Below, piece after piece: positions 1 through 8,508 of a DNA stretch of 30,832 nt (the first letter of the stretch is position 1; each line of letters begins with the position of its first letter). Source of the DNA: DATGLG01 sp035294245 (GTDB taxonomy: Bacteria; Pseudomonadota; Alphaproteobacteria; JACZXZ01); NCBI GenBank assembly GCA_035294245.1, contig DATGLG010000024.1, positions 1-30,832 on the forward strand, read 5' to 3'. A program made the translations under genes and the position numbers. The notes under the pieces are model-generated. The model was not told the origin of the DNA, made no database searches, and worked only from the letters and a program-made list of their open reading frames with translations.

Positions 1-64
1 ATCCGACACGTCCTTCGCACCCGCGCGGCGCCCCCAAGGCGTCCCGCCCCCAACCCAACCCAAT

Positions 65-141
<77 letters not shown>

Positions 142-266
142 TCCCCCAATGCCCCTTCCCCAATCTACATAGCGCGCTTGCTGCTGCCCAATTCGCCACG
201 CGCCAAAGCCGGTGACCCGAGCCCCGATCTCGCCCGGCGATGGTAGGATCGGTTGCTGCTCCGAGA

Positions 267-785
267 TTATGGCCCCCTGCCCCGCGCTTTGGCCGCGATG
301 CGACGCAGCTCGTCCGCAATCTCCGCCTTGCTGCCGGCAGGTGCGTCGTAGACTCCAGGTGTCCAGAAGTCATCGGGCAGGCGCGCGCAATACGCAAGCG
401 CCGCCGCTTCGTCCCCGAGCCGTGCGTGGCAATCGGCTCGATAGAGCAGCCCCAGCACGTCCTCCTGCCAGCCCTTGGGATCCAATTGCTCTCCGAGATC
501 GAAATCCTCGATTGCCTTCTGATATTCCCCGAGGTGCCGATAGATTTCGCCACGTGAAAGATATGAAATTGGATCCGGTTCTAGCGCGATCGCCTTGTTC
601 ATGTCTTCGAGCGTGCGGTTCGGCTCGCCCATCTCCATCCATGCGTGATGCCTGCTAAAATAAGCGTGAGAATTGCGTGGGTTTCTGCGAATCCATTCAT
701 TTGCGATCTGCAGATAGCGTTGTGTATCGGATCGCAGAACCTTGTGCAGCTCGAGCAACTCCTTCGGCGTTGTTGGTTCTTTCAT
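267..785 (-). CDS. TPR-repeat protein, candidate immunity partner of the upstream toxin-like gene
   Basis: 172 residues, no signal peptide or membrane segment. Tetratricopeptide-like helical pairs fill most of the length: an 'ANEWIRRNPRNSHAYFSRHHAW' region around residues 28-49, then 'MNKAIALEPDPISYLSRGEIYRHLGEYQKAIEDFDLGEQLDPKG' with the TPR consensus positions G/Y/A/P, then a third, weaker repeat. A plausible ribosome site (AGGAAGAG) precedes the ATG at 785. The gene starts 22 bases after the toxin-like gene that ends at 808, on the same strand, so they are probably cotranscribed. TPR proteins bind other proteins. Immediate downstream position to a small toxin-like gene suggests a neutralising partner, but this is inference. 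Local GC (28 of 60 at 661-720) is well below the neighbouring genes, which fits horizontal acquisition. Confidence 0.85.
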   Translation of the reverse strand: MKEPTTPKELLELHKVLRSDTQRYLQIANEWIRRNPRNSHAYFSRHHAWMEMGEPNRTLEDMNKAIALEPDPISYLSRGEIYRHLGEYQKAIEDFDLGEQLDPKGWQEDVLGLLYRADCHARLGDEAAALAYCARLPDDFWTPGVYDAPAGSKAEIADELRRIAAKARGRGP

Positions 786-807
786 CAGCTCTTCCTATAT
801 TGCAAGA

Positions 808-1428
808 CTATGCACTCGTGCTGTTGCCGCCGCACGCCTCCGAGACTTGGCCCATCATGCATTGCCAGAGTGATTTACCCATTCCGCGGTAGTCGCCTCT
901 GCCTAATAGGCCGCGCTTTCGCAAGTCTCGGCAATATCTTTCGGCGACCTGCCATTCCTCGACGCATTCGACGCGGTCGGGATAGGGGTTTTGTGGAATG
1001 CCCTCGCGTTGCTGTATGTCAGGAATGTCGAGCGGCCGCGGAACAACTTCGAAGGGCCGGGGAATCGGCAATTCGCTGGGAAACGGCATATCGAGAGGCG
1101 CGGGAATGGTGACCTGCGCCGGGATGGTGGGTGAGGCCGCAGCGTCCGACGAGACATCGTCCGCACCACTTCTGGCAGGAGCGAACTCACCGCCGATCCC
1201 GCCTGGGCTTCTGGCTGGCCAGCGCGGATGCTTAATCGGATCCCAATCCGCTTTCAGCATGCCGCCGCGTCGCAGCTTCGACGCAAGATTCAGGGTCTCA
1301 CGCGCAGAGCGTACGGATTTGGTCAAGGGCGAGGGATCGTCAATACTGATCCACTCGGCGCTGAAGTTGGCATCGAAGTCTAGGCCTGAATCGAAGGCTG
1401 AGGTCGGACACGGCGGAAGCCTGTCCAT
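808..1428 (-). CDS. Polymorphic-toxin-like protein with PxGxxGGxF linker and Cys-rich C-terminal domain
   Basis: 206 residues. Residues 67-84 carry the linker 'KHPRWPARSPGGIGGEFAP', a form of the xPRxPxGxxxGGxW/F motif I know from alphaproteobacterial proteins with variable, probably toxic C-termini. Residues 97-150 are a Pro-rich spacer. Residues 150-206 form a small domain with Cys155, Cys166, Cys190 and Cys199 in a pattern C-x10-C-x23-C-x8-C and a closing 'VSEACGG'. I do not recognise that domain. There is no signal peptide. The start is uncertain: ATG at 1428 is the most upstream in frame (a stop lies at 1501-1503), but the Met at residue 57, just before the linker, is an alternative. The TPR gene follows after 22 bases, giving the toxin-then-immunity order. 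The same linker occurs in the gene at 11609-12625. Toxin function is inference. Confidence 0.7.
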   Translation of the reverse strand: MDRLPPCPTSAFDSGLDFDANFSAEWISIDDPSPLTKSVRSARETLNLASKLRRGGMLKADWDPIKHPRWPARSPGGIGGEFAPARSGADDVSSDAAASPTIPAQVTIPAPLDMPFPSELPIPRPFEVVPRPLDIPDIQQREGIPQNPYPDRVECVEEWQVAERYCRDLRKRGLLGRGDYRGMGKSLWQCMMGQVSEACGGNSTSA

Positions 1429-1604
1429 TGCGGAGTCGCGCGTGGCCGCCTTCGGGGCGCGAAAGCACTCCCCAGTGCTCGAAGCAGTGACAGTGGCGAA
1501 TCACCTGCTCCTGGACGGAGATGATGGCATCGCTGAGCAGGCGATAGGCAGGGCTAAGCATGACTGGCAACTCGCCTGAATGCCGGACGCGATGGGTCGG
1601 CTTA

Positions 1605-2555
1605 TCATCGCCGCGGTCGTGCGCCTCGGCGAGGTCGTGGCTTCGTCGCGCGTGATCGCGACGCGTGCTCGTCCGCTGCGGCGGCTTCGAGTATCCAGTT
1701 GCGGAATGCGGTAATCTTGGGCCGCTCCCGGTATTCCGCGGGGCAGACGAGGTAATAGGCGAAGTCGTCGAGCATCGTGACGTCGGCGACCTTGACGAGC
1801 CGCCTGGCTGCGACATCGAGGGCGACCATCGCCGCCGGCAGCAGCCCGGCGCCTTGCCCAGCGAGCACCGCCTTTAGCAGCAAGCCCGAATCATCGAAGG
1901 CGGGGCCGCGCGGCGGGCCGATGTCGTGAATCCCCTGTGCCTCGAACCAGAGATGCCAGGCCTTGCGCTCGGCGTCGTGCACGAGGGGCCACCGCGTCAG
2001 CGCTGCGGGGGTCGTCGGCCGGCCTAGCTTCGCGACAAGCGCGGGCGCCGCGACGGGAACGATCTCGACGGCGATGACGCGGTCGCTGGCGAGACCGGGA
2101 TAGCGGCCGAGCCCGTGCCGGACCGCGACGTCGACGGCGTCGCGCGAGAAATCCACCAAGGCATTGCTGGTCACGACCTGGAGGTCGATCTCGGGATGCG
2201 CGTCCTGAAACGCCTTCAAGCGCGGCACCAGCCAGGCCGAGGCGAAGAAGGGCGTCACGCTCACTGTAAGGATCCCGGTCTCCGCGGCGACGGCGAGGCG
2301 CCGCGACGCCTCCGCGATCTGCCGAAAAGCGTTGCGGATGGGCGGCAGATAGCTTTGTCCGGCCTCGGTCAGGAAGATGCCGCGATTCACCCGGTTGAAC
2401 AGCTTCACGCCGAGATGAAGCTCGAGCGCCTTGAGCAACTGGCTCACGGCGCCGGGGGTGACGTGGAGCTCCGCGGCGGCGGCCTTGACCGAGAGATGCC
2501 GCGCCGCGGCCTCGAAGGCGCGGAGCGCGTTGAGGGGCGGTGTCCGCTGCATCAT
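1605..2555 (-). CDS. LysR-family transcriptional regulator (GcvA-like)
   Basis: 316 residues. The N-terminal winged helix-turn-helix is canonical (residues 7-66: 'LNALRAFEAAARHLSVKAAA', '...HVTPGAVSQLLKALE', 'FNRVNRGIFLTEAGQSYLPP'). The remainder is a periplasmic-binding-protein-like effector domain ('GILTVSVTPFFASAWLVPRL', 'VDVAVRHGLGRYPGL'), most like the GcvA/AmpR branch. The last 20 residues are a basic, probably disordered tail. It is divergent from the MFS gene at 2738, which it probably controls in response to a small ligand linked to that transporter. Two adjacent ATGs exist at 2555 and 2552. The leader lacks a clear ribosome site and a palindrome abuts the start codon, which suggests autorepression. 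The ligand is not predictable from sequence. Confidence 0.95.
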   Translation of the reverse strand: MMQRTPPLNALRAFEAAARHLSVKAAAAELHVTPGAVSQLLKALELHLGVKLFNRVNRGIFLTEAGQSYLPPIRNAFRQIAEASRRLAVAAETGILTVSVTPFFASAWLVPRLKAFQDAHPEIDLQVVTSNALVDFSRDAVDVAVRHGLGRYPGLASDRVIAVEIVPVAAPALVAKLGRPTTPAALTRWPLVHDAERKAWHLWFEAQGIHDIGPPRGPAFDDSGLLLKAVLAGQGAGLLPAAMVALDVAARRLVKVADVTMLDDFAYYLVCPAEYRERPKITAFRNWILEAAAADEHASRSRATKPRPRRGARPRR

Positions 2556-2568
2556 TTAGAATATCTAA
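2556..2568. promoter_or_regulatory. Candidate LysR operator, regulator-proximal
   Basis: Palindrome TTAGA-ATA-TCTAA with T-N11-A form, directly abutting the LysR start codon. It matches the second site at 2667-2679 as TTAGAnATnCTAA. Binding here would occlude the translation start or leader region of the regulator gene, fitting negative autoregulation. Confidence 0.6.
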
Positions 2569-2663
2569 CCTGATAAGAGCAGAACATCTGGCTTGCCGTT
2601 TCCGATTTCATAGCCAATTTTCCCGGCATAGCGAAAGGGAAATCCACATCCGCGGCTGTCTCC

Positions 2664-2682
2664 GGATTAGAGATCCTAATCC
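2664..2682. promoter_or_regulatory. Candidate LysR operator, transporter-proximal
   Basis: Perfect inverted repeat GGATTAG-AGATC-CTAATCC with a T-N11-A LysR box at its core, 55 bases upstream of the MFS start codon. This is the usual position for a LysR recognition site controlling a divergent target. No convincing -35/-10 pair could be assigned next to it. Confidence 0.65.
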
Positions 2683-2737
2683 ATCGTATGAGATATGAAT
2701 GCCGGCGGCGTCGGCCGCTCGCCAGAGAGAGTTCGCC

Positions 2738-3994
2738 ATGGTCAATCTTCCAGCGCGCTCCCATCCGCGCGTCTTCTATGGCTGGTTCGTCGTCGCTGCG
2801 GCTTTCGCCGTGACACTCCTCGGCTTCGGCAGCGCTTATACCTTCAGCGCCTTCGTCGAGCCCTTGCAGCGCGATTTCGCGGCCTCGCGCGGCTCCGTGT
2901 CCCTCGTCTTCTCCCTGGCCGGCTGCCTCTATTTCGGCTTCGGCGTGGTGAGCGGGCCCCTGGCCGACCGCTGGGGTTCACGCCCGCTCGCGGTGATCGG
3001 CATGCTCCTGATCGGTGCGGGCCTGGTCCTCGCCAGTGTGGCGCGCAGCCTGACCGAGATCTACGCGGCCTATGCCTTGGGCGTGGGCCTTGGCGTCGGC
3101 TGCGCCTACGTGCCCGCCTTGGGTGCGGTCCAGCGCTGGTTCGTGCGGCGTCGCGGCTTCGCCTCCGGGCTCGCGGTAAGCGGCATCGGCGTGGGCACGC
3201 TCGTGATGCCGCCCTTGGCGTCCTTCCTCATCGGTCATATCGGCTGGCGCGGCGCCTATCTCGCGATCGGTGGGCTCACGGCCGTCCTCGGCGCTGGAAT
3301 GTCGGTCCTCATCGCCGATGATCCGCGGGATCGCGGCCTCGGCCCCGACGGCAATCCGCCGCGCACGGACTTGGCGACGCGCCGGGCGAGCGGCGCCTCC
3401 GTGCACGACGCCGTCCGCTCTCGTCCCTTTATTGGCCTCTACGTCGCCTGCCTGATCTGCTCCTTCGGCGTGTTCGTCCCCTTCGCCCATCTCGTCCCCT
3501 ACGCCCTCGATCACGGCATCTCGCCGTCCTCGGCCGTCCTTCTCTTGGGCGTGATCGGCGTGGGCAGCACGGCCGGGCGCTTCTTCCTGGGCGGCCTCGC
3601 CGATCGTCTCGGCCGGCGCCTTTCCCTGATGGCGATGTTCGTCGGGATGGCGCTTGCCATGCTCATCTGGGCGGTCTCGACGAGCGTCTGGCCGCTCGCC
3701 GCTTTCGCCTTCCTCTTCGGCGTCTTTTATGGCGGCTGGGTGGCCCTCCTGCCGGCGCTCGTCATGGATTATTTCGGCGGGCGCAATGTCGGCGGCATCA
3801 TCGGCATCCTCTATACGAGCGTTGCCGTCGGCACCTTGATCGGGCCGAGCGCCGCCGGCTTCGCCTTCGACGTCAATCACAGCTATGTCGTGCCGATCCT
3901 CGTCAGCGCCGGGGCGAATATCCTCGCACTCGCCATCGTCGCCGCCACGTCGCGGATGCCGGTACCGGAGCTTCGCGACGGGTCGCCGGCGTGA
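2738..3994 (+). CDS. MFS transporter (oxalate/formate-antiporter-like branch)
   Basis: 418 residues with about 12 hydrophobic segments. After 'HPRVFYGWFVVAAAF' comes the N-half loop 'GPLADRWGSRPLAVIG', the MFS motif A equivalent between TM2 and TM3, repeated in the C-half as 'GGLADRLGRRLSLMA'. The layout resembles monocarboxylate/oxalate-formate type carriers. ATG at 2738 was chosen over an in-frame ATG at 2699 because AGAGAGAG lies just upstream of it and the product then begins right before TM1. Divergent from the LysR gene, which probably regulates it. The substrate is unknown; organic acid uptake is the likeliest class. A hairpin without a T-run (4025-4042) follows the stop. Confidence 0.93.
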   Translation: MVNLPARSHPRVFYGWFVVAAAFAVTLLGFGSAYTFSAFVEPLQRDFAASRGSVSLVFSLAGCLYFGFGVVSGPLADRWGSRPLAVIGMLLIGAGLVLASVARSLTEIYAAYALGVGLGVGCAYVPALGAVQRWFVRRRGFASGLAVSGIGVGTLVMPPLASFLIGHIGWRGAYLAIGGLTAVLGAGMSVLIADDPRDRGLGPDGNPPRTDLATRRASGASVHDAVRSRPFIGLYVACLICSFGVFVPFAHLVPYALDHGISPSSAVLLLGVIGVGSTAGRFFLGGLADRLGRRLSLMAMFVGMALAMLIWAVSTSVWPLAAFAFLFGVFYGGWVALLPALVMDYFGGRNVGGIIGILYTSVAVGTLIGPSAAGFAFDVNHSYVVPILVSAGANILALAIVAATSRMPVPELRDGSPA

Positions 3995-4024
3995 CGGCTG
4001 CGTGCACGCAAGAGACGGGCGGCT

Positions 4025-4042
4025 GCCGCGCTTTCGCGCGGC
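4025..4042. terminator. Hairpin between convergent genes (weak terminator candidate)
   Basis: Perfect 7-base stem GCCGCGC-TTTC-GCGCGGC lies between the ends of the MFS gene and the oppositely oriented glutathione transferase gene. There is no T-tract on either side, so intrinsic termination is doubtful; it could be a bidirectional stabilising hairpin. Confidence 0.35.
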
Positions 4043-4090
4043 GTCGCAGGAACTCGCAACGACAAGGCCCTTATAGCTCGTGCGACCGAG

Positions 4091-4726
4091 TCACGCCGCC
4101 TTGAGCAGCCCGCTCTCCTCGCGCTCGAGCACCTTGCGCACCGCGGGGCGCTTCAGCATGCGCTCCTTGAAGGCGGTGTAGGCGGCGAGCTCGTGCATCG
4201 GCAGGTCGATGCGCTTGCCCCAGCCATAGAAGACGAGGGCGTAGGGGTCGGCCACCGTGAACTGCGCGCCCATCACCCATTCCTTCCCCTTGAGCAGGGA
4301 ATCGATCTCCTGGCAATTCGCCCAGAACGCCTTGCGCCCGGTCTCCTTGACGACGGCATGGGCCGCTTCCTCGGCGGCGAAGCGCTCCGGCCGCATGATA
4401 TGGGTGAAGGAGGGATGCACGGTGTTGGAGAACCACGCCATGGTGGAGATGCAGCGCACCTCCTCGAAGAGATCGGCCGGCAGCAGCTTCTTCTCCGGGA
4501 AGCGCTTGGCGAGGTACGTAAGGATGGCAACATTCTCGGTGAGCACCTTGCCGTCGACGCCGAGGGCGGGCACCTTCCCCCGCGGATTGATCTTGAGATA
4601 GCTCTCGGTCTTCTGCTCGCCCTTGGCCAGGATGATCGGCTTCACCTCGTAGGCCGCACCGGTCTCCTCGAGGGCGATGTGGGACGCCATGGAGCAAGCG
4701 CCGGGGGAATAGTAGAGCGTCAGCAT
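4091..4726 (-). CDS. Glutathione S-transferase, beta-class-like
   Basis: 211 residues, the usual GST size. The N-terminal thioredoxin fold starts 'MLTLYYSPGACSMASHIALE', closely matching bacterial beta-class GSTs, with the conserved Cys at residue 11 in the place of the catalytic Cys10 of E. coli GST. 'NPRGKVPAL' supplies the cis-Pro, and 'LTENVAILTYLA' the Glu/Asn that contact the glutathione gamma-glutamyl group. The C-terminal helical domain follows, with 'FTVADPYALVFYGW' as the N-capping hydrophobic-staple region. GGAGGTG sits ideally before ATG 4726. It conjugates or reduces electrophiles with glutathione in the cytosol. Divergent from hrpB. Confidence 0.93.
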   Translation of the reverse strand: MLTLYYSPGACSMASHIALEETGAAYEVKPIILAKGEQKTESYLKINPRGKVPALGVDGKVLTENVAILTYLAKRFPEKKLLPADLFEEVRCISTMAWFSNTVHPSFTHIMRPERFAAEEAAHAVVKETGRKAFWANCQEIDSLLKGKEWVMGAQFTVADPYALVFYGWGKRIDLPMHELAAYTAFKERMLKRPAVRKVLEREESGLLKAA

Positions 4727-4913
4727 GGGGCACCTCCGATTGTTCTGATTGGGCGTTTCAATTGCGATTTTGCTGATGGGAAGGGAGCTTGCCGCCTCTC
4801 CTGGGGGAAGTCCAGGGCGTTCCCGCTCACGCCTGCGCGAGTGGGGCGACGTCGGCTCGCCGGAGCGCGCCCCTCTTTTCCCGCAGGTGCGGGCCGTGCG
4901 AAAACGCGCCGCC

Positions 4914-7421
4914 ATGGATGTGCTCCCCGTCACCCCGCTGCTGCCGCGCATCGACGAGGTCCTCGCCCGGCACGGCGCGCTCGTGCTCGTGGCGCCCCCT
5001 GGTGCCGGCAAGACGACGCGGGTTCCGCTCGCGCTGCTCGAGGCCGAGTGGCTGGCGGGCCAAGGGATCATCCTGCTCGAGCCGCGGCGGCTCGCAGCGC
5101 GCGCGGCGGCCCGGCATATGGCGCGGCTCCTGGGCGAAGCGCCCGGGGCGCGCATCGGCTATCGCGTCCGGCTGGAAAGCCGGGTCGGTCCGCAGACCCG
5201 CGTCGAGGTCGTGACCGAAGGCATCCTGACCCGCCGGCTCCAGGACGATCCCGCCCTCGACGGCGTCGGCCTGGTGATCTTCGACGAGTTCCACGAGCGC
5301 AGCCTGGAGGCCGATCTCGCCTTGTCCCTCGTCCTCGATCTCCGGCAGGCGCTCAGGCCCGATCTTCGCGTCCTCGTCATGTCGGCGACCCTCGACGGCG
5401 CCGCCGTCGCGAGGCTCCTCGGCGATGCGCCGGTGATCGAGAGCGAGGGCCGCGCCTATCCGGTCGAGACGCGCCATCTCGAAGCGCCGCCGCGCGAGCG
5501 CCTGGCTCCGGCAATGGCCGAGGCCGTGCGGCGCGCCCTTGCCGAGAGCGAGGGGGATATTCTCGCTTTCCTTCCCGGCGAGCGCGAGATCAGGGCGACC
5601 GCGCGGCTGCTCGAAGAGGCGAGCCTCCCCGCGGGCGTCGTCATAGCACTTCTCTATGGCGCCTTGCCGCCGGCGGCGCAGGATTTGGCTTTAGCGCCGG
5701 CACCCGCGGGCGCACGCAAGATCGTCCTTGCCACGTCCATTGCCGAGACGAGCCTCACGATCGAAGGCGTGCGCGTGGTGATCGATGGCGGCTTCGCCCG
5801 CGTGCCGCGCTACGACCCGGTCACCGGGCTTACGCGTCTCGAGACGGTGCGCGTTTCCCAGGATGCGGCGGCGCAGCGGCGCGGCCGCGCCGGCCGCCTC
5901 GGTCCTGGCCTCTGCTACCGGCTGTGGCCCGAAGCGGCGACCCGCGGCCTCCCGCCGCGGGCGACGCCTGAGATCCTGCAGGCGGATCTCGCACCCCTCG
6001 CACTCGCCCTTGCCGCCTGGGGCGTGCGTGACCCCGGCCAGCTCGCCTGGCTCGATCCGCCCCCGACGGCCGCCTATGCGCAGGCAACGGCGTTGCTGCG
6101 CCAGTTGTCCGCGCTCGAAACCGACGGCCGCATCTCCGCGCATGGCCGCGCGCTGGCGCGGCTTCCCATGCATCCCCGCCTCGGCCATATGGCCCTCGTG
6201 GCGAGAGAACGCGGGCTCGGTCCGGAAGCCGTCGCCGTCGCGGCGCTGCTCGAAGAGGGCGACATCCTCGCCGGCCCGGGTGCCGCTGCGGATGCCGATC
6301 TGCGCTTGCGCCTCGAAATCCTGGGTGGGGATGATCGCGTGCAGCGCCGCCTGCCGCCCGGCTGCGCCCTGCGCGACGGCGCCTTGCGCCGCGTGCGCGA
6401 GGCGATGCGCCAAGAATTGCGGCTGCTGGGGCTCAAGGCGCGGCCCCTCGATGCGCGCCAGGCCGGCGCGCTCGTGGCGCTCGCCTATCCCGACCGCATC
6501 GCCCAGCGCCGCCCGAGCGGGGGCTTTCGCTTGGCGAGCGGCCGCGGCGCCGTGCTTGCCGAGGGTGACGCGCTGGCGCAGGAGCCTTGGCTGGTGGTCG
6601 CCGAGATCGGGGGCGGGGGAGCCGACGGCCGCATCTTCCTCGCGGCACCCATCGACCGGGCGGAAATCGAGGCGAGCTTCGCCGCGGCGCTCGAGACCGC
6701 GGAGGAGGTCGCTTGGGATCGGCGCGGCGAGGCCGTGCAGGCGCGCCGCCGGCGGCGGCTCGGCGCCCTCGTGCTCGACGATGCGCCGTGGGACGATGCG
6801 CCACCCGAGCGCGTGGCCGCGGCGCTGGCGGCGGGCATCCGCAGCCTCGGGCTCGCGGCACTGCCCTGGACGGACGCAGCGCGCAATCTCCAGGCCCGGG
6901 TCGCCTTTCTGCGCCGCCTCGACGGCGAGGCAGCCTGGCCCGATCTCGGCGATGCCGCGTTGGAGGCCTCGCTCGAGACTTGGCTCGCGCCATATCTCGT
7001 CGGGATGCGCCGCCGCGCCGACCTCGCCGGCCTCGATCTCTCGCGCATCCTCGCCGATCGGCTCGATCCTCGACAGCGGCGCCGGCTCGATGAGGAAGCG
7101 CCCGCGCGGCTGCGCGTGCCCAGCGGGCGCGAGGTCACGCTCGATTACGCGACCGGCGAGGCGCCGGCGCTCGCGGTCAAGCTCCAGGAGCTCTTCGGCC
7201 TCGCCGAGACGCCCTGCGTCGCCGAGGGCCGCGTTCCCGTCGTGCTGCATCTCCTGTCGCCAGCGGGGCGCCCGGTGCAGGTGACGCGCGATCTCGCCGG
7301 CTTCTGGCGCGGCGGCTACGCGGCGGTCAGGCGCGACCTGCGCGGCCGCTATCCCAGGCATCCTTGGCCCGAGGATCCGTGGACGGCGCCGCCGAGCCGC
7401 GGCGTCAAGCGCCGCCCCTGA
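4914..7421 (+). CDS. hrpB: ATP-dependent RNA helicase HrpB
   Basis: 835 residues, the normal HrpB length. DEAH-type superfamily 2 helicase core: Walker A 'APPGAGKTT' at about 27-35, 'LLEPRRLAARAAARHMA' (motif Ia), 'TEGILTRRL' , motif II 'DEFHERSLEADLAL' at 124-137, motif III 'MSATLDG' at 156-162, motif V 'TSIAETSLTIEGV', motif VI 'QRRGRAGR' near 320. The C-terminal third carries the HA2/winged-helix region and the HrpB-specific C-terminal domain ending '...YPRHPWPEDPWTAPP', typical of this family. The frame is open upstream to 4749, but family length and the divergent promoter region favour ATG 4914. Function: NTP-driven RNA unwinding; the cellular role of HrpB is poorly defined. A stand-alone gene divergent from the GST. 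Confidence 0.96.
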   Translation: MDVLPVTPLLPRIDEVLARHGALVLVAPPGAGKTTRVPLALLEAEWLAGQGIILLEPRRLAARAAARHMARLLGEAPGARIGYRVRLESRVGPQTRVEVVTEGILTRRLQDDPALDGVGLVIFDEFHERSLEADLALSLVLDLRQALRPDLRVLVMSATLDGAAVARLLGDAPVIESEGRAYPVETRHLEAPPRERLAPAMAEAVRRALAESEGDILAFLPGEREIRATARLLEEASLPAGVVIALLYGALPPAAQDLALAPAPAGARKIVLATSIAETSLTIEGVRVVIDGGFARVPRYDPVTGLTRLETVRVSQDAAAQRRGRAGRLGPGLCYRLWPEAATRGLPPRATPEILQADLAPLALALAAWGVRDPGQLAWLDPPPTAAYAQATALLRQLSALETDGRISAHGRALARLPMHPRLGHMALVARERGLGPEAVAVAALLEEGDILAGPGAAADADLRLRLEILGGDDRVQRRLPPGCALRDGALRRVREAMRQELRLLGLKARPLDARQAGALVALAYPDRIAQRRPSGGFRLASGRGAVLAEGDALAQEPWLVVAEIGGGGADGRIFLAAPIDRAEIEASFAAALETAEEVAWDRRGEAVQARRRRRLGALVLDDAPWDDAPPERVAAALAAGIRSLGLAALPWTDAARNLQARVAFLRRLDGEAAWPDLGDAALEASLETWLAPYLVGMRRRADLAGLDLSRILADRLDPRQRRRLDEEAPARLRVPSGREVTLDYATGEAPALAVKLQELFGLAETPCVAEGRVPVVLHLLSPAGRPVQVTRDLAGFWRGGYAAVRRDLRGRYPRHPWPEDPWTAPPSRGVKRRP

Positions 7422-7439
7422 TCGCCATCGACGAGAGCG

Positions 7440-8321
7440 TCAGGCGCCGGTCTCGGTCTCGCTGAAGGGTGCCGGACGCCACTTGATGAGGCGGTTCTCG
7501 ATCCAGGTGATGATCATCTCGGCGGCGAGCCCGACCACCGCCAGCACGATCATGGCGGCGAAGACGCCCGAGGCGCTGAAGAGACCCTGCTCCGTGGCGA
7601 TGAGAAGGCCGAGGCCCTGGCGCGAGCCGAGAAACTCGCCGACGACGGCGCCGACGAGGGCGAAGCCGAAGCTGACATGGAGGCTTGCGAGGATCCAGCT
7701 CATCGCCGAGGGGATCACCACCGCCGTCGTCACCTGGAAGGGCGAGGCGCCGAGGATGCGCGCATTGGCGATCATGGCGCGATCGGCCTCGCGCACGCCC
7801 TGGAAGGCGTTGCCGAACACGACGAAGAAGACCATCACCACGGCGAGCGCCACCTTCGAGGCCATGCCGAGGCCGAGGGCGATGACGAAGATCGAGCCGA
7901 GCACGATGCGCGGAATCGAGTTCGCGACCTTGATGTAGACGCTGAAGATGTCGGCGAGGAGCCGGTTGCGCCCGAGCAGGATGCCGAAGACGACACCGAG
8001 CACGGCACCAATGCCGAAGCCGAGCAGGGTCTCCTCGAGGGTGACCCAGATCTGGACGAGGAGCGGCCCTTGGGAGGTGCCGTTCTTGATCCAGTCCCAG
8101 AGCTGCTTGGCGATCAGCGAGGGGGCGGCGAAGAAGAAGGGATCGATGACGCCGACGCGCGCCAGGATCTCCCACAGCGCGAGACCGACGACGAGAATGG
8201 CGACGCGATAGAAATTGACGCGCCGCCTGCGCCGCGCCAGGGCATTTGCGGCGCTCTCGGCCCGCTCGCTCTCGTCGCTCGCCTCGCGGGGCATCTCGTC
8301 GCGGGATTCGCGCATCGCCAT
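7440..8321 (-). CDS. ABC transporter permease, NitT/TauT (SsuC-like) family
   Basis: 293 residues. A charged cytosolic N-terminus rich in Arg/Glu is followed by TM1 ('VAILVVGLALWEILARVGVI') and about six membrane segments in all. The cytoplasmic EAA loop, which docks on the ATPase, is seen as 'EADRAMIANARILGASPFQV' followed by 'VIPSAMSWILASL'. It is the third gene of a minus-strand operon with the binding protein (9404-10414) and ATPase (8509-9336); a 187-base gap with a dispersed palindrome separates it from the ATPase. It forms the membrane pore, probably as a homodimer. Families with this architecture import nitrate, taurine, sulfonates, riboflavin or pyrimidine precursors; the substrate is not determined here. 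Confidence 0.94.
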   Translation of the reverse strand: MAMRESRDEMPREASDESERAESAANALARRRRRVNFYRVAILVVGLALWEILARVGVIDPFFFAAPSLIAKQLWDWIKNGTSQGPLLVQIWVTLEETLLGFGIGAVLGVVFGILLGRNRLLADIFSVYIKVANSIPRIVLGSIFVIALGLGMASKVALAVVMVFFVVFGNAFQGVREADRAMIANARILGASPFQVTTAVVIPSAMSWILASLHVSFGFALVGAVVGEFLGSRQGLGLLIATEQGLFSASGVFAAMIVLAVVGLAAEMIITWIENRLIKWRPAPFSETETGA

Positions 8322-8356
8322 TAATGCACCGACCCCAATGAACGGCTCACCGACAT

Positions 8357-8472
8357 CGTCATACCCGCGAAAGCGGGCATCCAGAGTTGAGAATCATTGG
8401 CTTCCGGCTCTCCGCGGAGCCTGTCCTCGGGCCCGCCTTCGGCGGGACCCGGGGGCTTCGGCCGGAATGACG
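8357..8472. repeat. Dispersed intergenic palindrome, copy A
   Basis: Begins CGTCATACCCGCGAAAGCGGG and ends CTTCGGCCGGAATGACG, so the tips CGTCATnCC/GGAATGACG are inverted. The interior includes a further hairpin GGCCCGCCTTCGGCGGGACC-like segment. It lies between ATPase and permease genes of one operon and could form a stable mRNA hairpin affecting the permease level. Related copies are at 10612, 26193, 27170 and 27356. Confidence 0.85.
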
Positions 8473-8508
8473 GTTGATAAAGAAGATCGAGCATGAGCGC
8501 CATCGCCG

